Assembly: GCA_964441445.1 (NCBI GenBank)
Contig: CAYTYO010000011.1
Location: forward strand, 1 to 27,189
Reading direction: 5' to 3'
Origin: XYB1-FULL-44-23 sp964441445
Lineage (GTDB): Bacteria; Patescibacteriota; Microgenomatia; CAZETR01; Amesbacteraceae
DNA length: 27,189 nt
In this document: positions 22,859-27,189 of the stretch, piece after piece
Position numbering within the stretch: position 1 is the stretch's first letter
How the letters are laid out: the number at the start of each line of letters is the position of its first letter
Made by a program: the position numbers and the translations under genes
The notes under the pieces: generated by a model
Seen by the model: only the letters and a program-made list of their open reading frames with translations
Told to the model about the DNA's origin: nothing
The model's database searches: none

Positions 22859-23969
22859 TTTCCGTCATCAACTTATCAATTAGTTTGTAAAGTCCCCGTT
22901 TGAAATTAGCCTTTGAAAACCTATCCGCATTTTTTTTCACTACTTCTTCATTCCACTTCATTTTATTAAATTTCTCAATTCCTGCCATTAACCCTTCGGG
23001 GGTTAGCTCATCAAAAAATACTCCTGATACGTTTTCTTTTACTGCTTCTAAATACCCGCCGTTCCTGTAAGCTATCACCGGAGTTCCGTAAGCTTGCGGC
23101 TCCACCGCGGTTATTCCGAAATCGGATTCCTTTTCTAATGCCAGCACCGCTTTCGCCTCTCCCAATAATCTGGCTTTTTCAGTATCATCCACTTCACCCA
23201 AATACTCGACCGTTTTCCCGCTTATTCCCTCAATTACCTGTTGACCCGATTTTCCGATCGGTCTGCCGGCAACTTTAAGTTTAAAACCATATTTATTTGC
23301 GGTTTGAACCGCTAGCTCTATATTTTTCGTTCCCACAATCCGGGACACAATCAAAAAGTGGTCCTGTCTTTTGTGTCCCTTTTTTATCACTTCATCTGTA
23401 ATGCTCGGCGGATACACCACTTCCGCTTTCCTTCGGTAAAACTTGGCAATTCTTGCCGCCACATTTTTTGAGTTGGCCACAAATAAATCCGGCTTTTGCG
23501 CGAAGGTAAAGTCCACCATTCGCAAGATATGGTTTGCAACTTCCGAAATCGGCCGCCAGTACCATTTATATCTTTCCTGCGTCGCCGTTTCATAACCGTA
23601 TAAAAATCTCGGAGTCGTGTGGCAATAAGTCAAAATCTTTGTCTTCGGTCCCACTTTCACTCCGTTGGGGAAATAACCTCCGGTCTGCGAAATTATGACC
23701 AAATCAAAATCGGTCAAATCCATGCCGGAAAAATACAGCGGCGAAACAATCGAATAATGGCTCAGCAACTTAGGTAAAAACGGTAAGTATCTCCCCCAAC
23801 TTTGTTTTATTTTCCATTTCCCCATCTCGGTTTCATGCCTGCCCCAATACTTAGGAAAAGCGTATGCCGTGTATATCGGGGCTTCCGGAAACATTTCATG
23901 TAACACTGAAAGTACAGCCTCCGCTCCGCCCCATTCCTTTAAGTAGTCATGAACTAACGCCACTCTCAT
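22845..23969 (-). CDS. GT4-family glycosyltransferase
   Basis: A 374-residue GT-B glycosyltransferase. The N-terminal loop LKEWGGAEAVL (about 10-20) and the later YCHTTPRFLYGYE are typical of a GT4 branch found in O-antigen and exopolysaccharide clusters. The donor site shows FLIVSRIVGTKN, EYLGEVDD and SDFGITAVEPQAYGTPVIA, where the Asp/Glu to Glu acidic pair binds the nucleotide sugar. Sugar and acceptor cannot be assigned. Its ATG overlaps the upstream GT39-like stop by four bases. Confidence 0.88.
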   Translation of the reverse strand: MRVALVHDYLKEWGGAEAVLSVLHEMFPEAPIYTAYAFPKYWGRHETEMGKWKIKQSWGRYLPFLPKLLSHYSIVSPLYFSGMDLTDFDLVIISQTGGYFPNGVKVGPKTKILTYCHTTPRFLYGYETATQERYKWYWRPISEVANHILRMVDFTFAQKPDLFVANSKNVAARIAKFYRRKAEVVYPPSITDEVIKKGHKRQDHFLIVSRIVGTKNIELAVQTANKYGFKLKVAGRPIGKSGQQVIEGISGKTVEYLGEVDDTEKARLLGEAKAVLALEKESDFGITAVEPQAYGTPVIAYRNGGYLEAVKENVSGVFFDELTPEGLMAGIEKFNKMKWNEEVVKKNADRFSKANFKRGLYKLIDKLMTENEKD

Positions 23970-25170
23970 AAGCCAATTTTACCGCACTTCACTTCCGGAT
24001 TGGTTTTATACCACACCAAAATCGCATCCCCGACCCCATCTTTAACCTCGCCCCGCCTCTCTAATTTATGTTCCTCGGCCTGGCCGGACGATACTGCCAG
24101 TGTATCTCCAATCAGAACCTGGTTACGGCATGGATCTGTTTTCCACACAATCGGCCGGAACTCGACATTGTCTGTCTTTCCTATCCAGAACCAAACCAGC
24201 ATATACGCTCTCTCATTTCTGGAGTTATCAAATACGAAATGGGTACCAGGGTTATCTCGAATTAATGTAGCTGCTTCTTTGTACCCAAAATCCCACGCCC
24301 GTGCATTTAATTTCGGCAGTAATACAAAATATCCCCTCCATAATAAAACCAAACTGTAAACCGCTAAAACAAGCATCATTTTGTTTCTATTTATCCGGGC
24401 TATTCCAATCCCTAAGATTAGCCCCAGCGGCAACAGCATCGGCATCGCCCGTTGAGTTGAAATAAATACCCCGGAAAATGCTGCCGGAATAATGCTTACC
24501 ACCAACAATCCGATTATAAATTTAGATCTTATTTCCTTATATTTTTTTATTAATCCCCACATTCCTACTGCCGCCGGCCACACCATCCACCAATATGCCA
24601 ACGCTAACCCGGGTATTTGGTGCTGTTTATCGATATCCGGTGACCGGTCAAAAATTGTCTTCGGAGAAAGATATGTCAGATATTGCCGAACGAAATTCTC
24701 ACCCGCTACTCCCACATTTTTTGAAATGGCGTCGTTTTTAATCCAAAAACCGGGGTGCCTCACAGCCAAATACATATTCGGCACTTGAGTCACCACCAAA
24801 ATCATGGCCGTCATTAAAATATCCCGTTTTTTAAATCCCCTTTTACGTTCACAGTATATTAGCCAACTTAAAAATATCACTAAAAACGGCAGCAAATATC
24901 TCTGTACATGAGCGGCGTACGTGGAAAATGACAGCGCCAGAGCAGCCCATTTCAAAAGAGAGCTCTCCTTCAACCCTCGCCAGCCAAAATATATCCCCAC
25001 CGCATATAACAGGTAACCTAAAGTCACCTCATATCCCAGTCTCGCCGAAAACACCGTCCAGGGTAATATAGCGTACCATCCGGCTCCAATTGCCGCCATT
25101 TTTCGGGAGAGACTTTGCCGTAATAACGCATACACCACCACTATGCTGGCCAAACCAAATATCACCGATG
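23966..25170 (-). CDS. GT39-like membrane glycosyltransferase, C-terminal part (cut by assembly gap)
   Basis: The open frame runs into the N gap, so the GTG at 25165 is not the start. About 400 residues remain: SVIFGLASIVVVYALL is the usual helix after the first catalytic loop of GT39 and dolichyl-mannosyltransferase-like proteins, followed by about eight more helices and a C-terminal soluble tail (from about 290) with a WKTDPCRN segment. The first helix and the acidic start lie across the gap at 25271-25476. Together they are one gene. Its downstream neighbour is a GT4 enzyme, so a polyprenyl-linked sugar transfer is plausible. Confidence 0.75.
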
Positions 25171-25270
25171 NNNNNNNNNNNNNNNNNNNNNNNNNNNNNN
25201 NNNNNNNNNNNNNNNNNNNNNNNNNNNNNNNNNNNNNNNNNNNNNNNNNNNNNNNNNNNNNNNNNNNNNN
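25171..25270. other. Assembly gap (100 Ns)
   Basis: Exactly 100 Ns mark a scaffold join of unknown true length. The reading frames on either side do not match across 100 bases, as expected if the placeholder is not the real length. Confidence 0.98.
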
Positions 25271-25476
25271 ACCACCGGCTCAATATATTTTTCGGTGTAG
25301 TAGCCAAATCTGGCCAAAGCCGACGGATACTGGTTAATTCTTTGTTGATAATAGAAATTATCCAGCCCGTCAGTTTTTACTGCGTCTTTCCAGTTCACGC
25401 TTCCGATCTGCCAGATAATCCATATCCATATCAACCATACCCATCCGTTAGTCAAAAAGTGTCGCTTGATTTTCAT
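25271..25476 (-). CDS. GT39-like membrane glycosyltransferase, N-terminal part (cut by assembly gap)
   Basis: Sixty-eight residues from the ATG at 25476: a short basic start, a hydrophobic helix (GWVWLIWIWIIWQIG) and a polar loop DGLDNFYYQQRINQYPSALARFG with an Asp-containing start, as expected for the first extracytoplasmic loop of GT39-type enzymes. It continues past the gap into 23966-25170. The start lies 29 bases inside the exonuclease gene, implying coupled translation. The missing middle probably encodes the rest of the first loop and part of one or two helices. Confidence 0.7.
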
Positions 25477-26350
25477 CTACTTTTTCCGGCGTCCCTCCCA
25501 TTCTTTTTATTAAACTTTTGTACCCCAATTCAACTAAAACCTGAACTATTTTATCTTGTGGCGGCAGTACTGCCACTTCAGCCTTAAATGTTACGGGTGC
25601 GTCCCTTCGGATTGTCGCCAGTCTTTTTGATAGTTCTCCCCCTTCATACCCATCAACCAGTTTTTGCCTGACCTTATCGGCGATTTTTCCTAAAGATTTA
25701 TATACATTTTCGAAATTTCCAAACTCTGCTAATAAATGAATTGCGGTCTTCGGTCCTATTCCTGCCACTCCCGGATAATTATCGCTGCTGTCCCCAACCA
25801 GCGCTTTATAATCAATCACCTGGTCAGGATGTATTCCCAGCTTTTCCAATACCTTATCCGCATCAACCACAGCTCCGTCGGATAATCCTTTTTGCGGCAT
25901 ATATAGTTTTATTTTTTCATCCACTAATTGCATCAGGTCTTTATCTCCGGTAATAACTATCCCCTCAAAGTTTTGTTCCTCTGCCTGCAACGTCAGGGTT
26001 CCGATTACGTCATCGGCCTCAAATCCTGGCAGTGAAAATACCGGTATCTGCATCTTTTCAAATACAATTTTTAGTTTTTCCACCTGTCCCCAGATATCTT
26101 CGGACACCTGCCTTTCTTTTTCCCTATTTGACTGATACCCGACATACATTAAATGCCGGAAGGTCGGTTCCGGATTATCAAATACTATTACCGCATGGCT
26201 TGGCTTCAGTTCATCTATCGCCTTCAGCAGAATTGACAAGAAACCGTAAACACCGGCTGTTGCTTCTCCCGATCTGTTTCTCCAATCTGGCAAGGCATAA
26301 TAAGCTCTATGCAATACCGCATTACCATCTACCAAAAGTAGTTTTCCCAC
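25448..26350 (-). CDS. Stand-alone 5'-3' exonuclease (PolA N-terminal-type)
   Basis: A flap and 5'-3' nuclease acting on RNA primers and flaps. The 300-residue protein has DGNAVLHRAYYAL with D8, D58 in VFDNP, the metal cluster E111-x-D113-D114, D136 and D138 in TGDKD, D187 and D190 in GDSSD, and the helix-hairpin-helix NYPGVAGIGPKTA at 191-203. The protein ends soon after this domain, with no polymerase region, so polymerase and exonuclease are separate here or a polymerase lies elsewhere. The start is GTG at 26350, exactly at the predicted transcription start. It overlaps the GT39-like gene by 29 bases, an unusual partner for a replication nuclease. Confidence 0.92.
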   Translation of the reverse strand: MGKLLLVDGNAVLHRAYYALPDWRNRSGEATAGVYGFLSILLKAIDELKPSHAVIVFDNPEPTFRHLMYVGYQSNREKERQVSEDIWGQVEKLKIVFEKMQIPVFSLPGFEADDVIGTLTLQAEEQNFEGIVITGDKDLMQLVDEKIKLYMPQKGLSDGAVVDADKVLEKLGIHPDQVIDYKALVGDSSDNYPGVAGIGPKTAIHLLAEFGNFENVYKSLGKIADKVRQKLVDGYEGGELSKRLATIRRDAPVTFKAEVAVLPPQDKIVQVLVELGYKSLIKRMGGTPEKVDENQATLFD

Positions 26351-26356
26351 CTGCCT

Positions 26357-26365
26357 TTTATATCA
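26357..26365 (-). promoter_or_regulatory. Extended -10 promoter of the exonuclease gene
   Basis: TGATATAAA (26365-26357, minus strand) is an extended -10 whose hexamer ends six bases before the GTG start. The rest of the 159-base gap 26351-26509 shows no gene or terminator that I can support. Confidence 0.55.
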
Positions 26366-26509
26366 TTGAGAACCCCACGGCGAGCCCATCACTTCACACT
26401 GCGTCCTACATATCACCTGCTTCAAGATAAAAATTCGAAATTACGCCACACCCTAACATGTTTCACTTCGAACATCGCCCAACAATGTCGTTTCAACTTA
26501 AACCAGTAA

Positions 26510-27121
26510 CTATTTATCCATCACAAATACCCAGCCGTACCGTTTTTTATCGAATTTCTCTTCAAGTTGCTTATTCTCTTTCCATCCCTCTTTTTCAAAC
26601 TTCTCCAACCACCAATTTCTTTTCCTCATTGTTAAGTGGGTTGGGTCGTTAAGTATCTGATTTCTGATAACTGCATCTTTCTGTGCAATACCATCGATTG
26701 TGGGAACAAATCCGTAAAACCTCTCTCTCGTCACTCTGAACAATTCTCTTATAGCCTTTTCCACATCATTTTCTTCTAGATGTTCGAGTACATGGAAAGC
26801 TGTACTCGAAGCAAATTGGGAAGCTTTATATGGTAACTCTCTGACATCAGCCCGTTGGATATACCACTTAGAAGTTTCCGGAACTAATTGCAATGCCGCA
26901 TTTGAAAAATCGCAACCATAAGCCTGAAAGGCATTTTCCCTCAACAAATGAACTAGATAACCGGGACCACATCCGATATCCAATAATGGTTGATTGAGAT
27001 ATTCACGAATATTGTCTATCACATCGAGATATTTAACTCTTCGCGTCTCAAGAGTGTATCCATCCACGTAAGCAACATGTTTATCACTGTAGTAGTCCAG
27101 ATTATAAGGAAGTGTAGTCAC
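26510..27121 (-). CDS. Class I SAM-dependent methyltransferase
   Basis: A 203-residue methyltransferase of the UbiE/Methyltransf_11 type. Motif I is LLDIGCGPG at 46-54; an acidic residue at the end of the second strand is D71; RADVRELP at about 90-97 is the adenine-contact strand; FHVLEHL at about 109-115 is the post-motif typical of small-molecule methyltransferases. The substrate is unknown. The start is GTG at 27121, six bases after a TAAATT that could be a weak -10. It follows a partial gene by 13 bases. Confidence 0.82.
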   Translation of the reverse strand: MTTLPYNLDYYSDKHVAYVDGYTLETRRVKYLDVIDNIREYLNQPLLDIGCGPGYLVHLLRENAFQAYGCDFSNAALQLVPETSKWYIQRADVRELPYKASQFASSTAFHVLEHLEENDVEKAIRELFRVTRERFYGFVPTIDGIAQKDAVIRNQILNDPTHLTMRKRNWWLEKFEKEGWKENKQLEEKFDKKRYGWVFVMDK

Positions 27122-27134
27122 ATTAGAAATTTAA

Positions 27135-27189
27135 CTATTTCTTCATCATTTCCGCAAACTCATCCCCGTCCATATTTTCAATTTCCAAC
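27135..27189 (-). CDS. C-terminal end of an upstream gene (partial)
   Basis: The last seventeen codons and a TAG stop of a minus-strand reading frame open to the window edge, ending LEIENMDGDEFAEMMKK. The acidic, Met-rich ending looks like the tail of a real protein but is too short to identify. It would lie 13 bases upstream of the methyltransferase in the same direction. Confidence 0.4.
   Translation of the reverse strand, partial: LEIENMDGDEFAEMMKK

Noticed and set aside
26351..26509. Possible tRNA or small RNA in the gap between methyltransferase and exonuclease
   Set aside because: TTCGAAT-like bases occur, but no cloverleaf arms or acceptor pairing could be made.

Overview
The window is a gene-dense piece of a small bacterial genome, most likely a Candidatus Patescibacteria (CPR) member of the Microgenomates/Katanobacteria type. 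That placement is inferred from several things: an archaeal-type ATP-dependent DNA ligase; many short divergent housekeeping proteins; glycosyltransferases of the kind common in these lineages; almost no intergenic DNA; and a membrane diadenylate cyclase fused to YbbR domains. TGA is used as a stop by several clear genes, so the UGA-as-glycine lineages (Gracilibacteria, SR1) are excluded. A run of 100 Ns at 25171-25270 shows that this is an assembled scaffold. No tRNA, rRNA, CRISPR array, insertion sequence or convincing factor-independent terminator was seen, and no gene-free stretch exceeds 300 bases.

Layout. (1) 1-1165 (+): the 3' part of a cdaA-ybbR fusion. (2) 6770-1166 (-): a membrane protein, then a redox block of thioredoxin (trxA), UDP-GlcNAc 2-epimerase (wecB), a secreted four-cysteine protein, thioredoxin reductase (trxB) and a membrane-anchored DsbA-like oxidoreductase, then a SpoU methyltransferase, a small protein and a YkgJ-like Cys-cluster protein. 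(3) 6866-9814: a small hypothetical protein; a metallophosphoesterase paired with a second protein that looks like a metal-ligand-less copy of it; and a divergent HNH-like nuclease candidate on the + strand. (4) 9793-14693 (-): MFS permease and peptidyl-tRNA hydrolase, then DNA ligase, a DUF4870-like protein and a DHH phosphoesterase (NrnA-like). (5) 14749-16113 (+): a GT39-type membrane glycosyltransferase. (6) 27189-16110 (-): partial CDS, SAM methyltransferase, stand-alone 5'-3' exonuclease, GT39-like protein (split by the scaffold gap), GT4, unknown 331-aa protein, PimA-like GT4, ASCH protein, Fpg, RecF, NAD(P)H-hydrate dehydratase, Fic protein and a 62-aa membrane peptide. Overlaps of 4-29 bases and gaps of 2-30 bases suggest long co-transcribed runs.

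How the parts fit. The trxA/trxB pair is cytoplasmic, while the DsbA-like protein and the four-Cys protein are predicted to face outside the membrane, so this block plausibly handles both internal reduction and external disulfide chemistry. The epimerase and the 20721-25476 glycosyltransferases point to surface glycan synthesis. Fpg, RecF, ligase, exonuclease and NrnA form scattered DNA and nucleotide repair functions.

The strongest window-wide signal is promoter placement. At gene after gene a good -10 hexamer ends only 6-15 bases before the start codon, which predicts leaderless or near-leaderless mRNAs. The most interesting gene-level signal is the metallophosphoesterase/pseudo-metallophosphoesterase pair.
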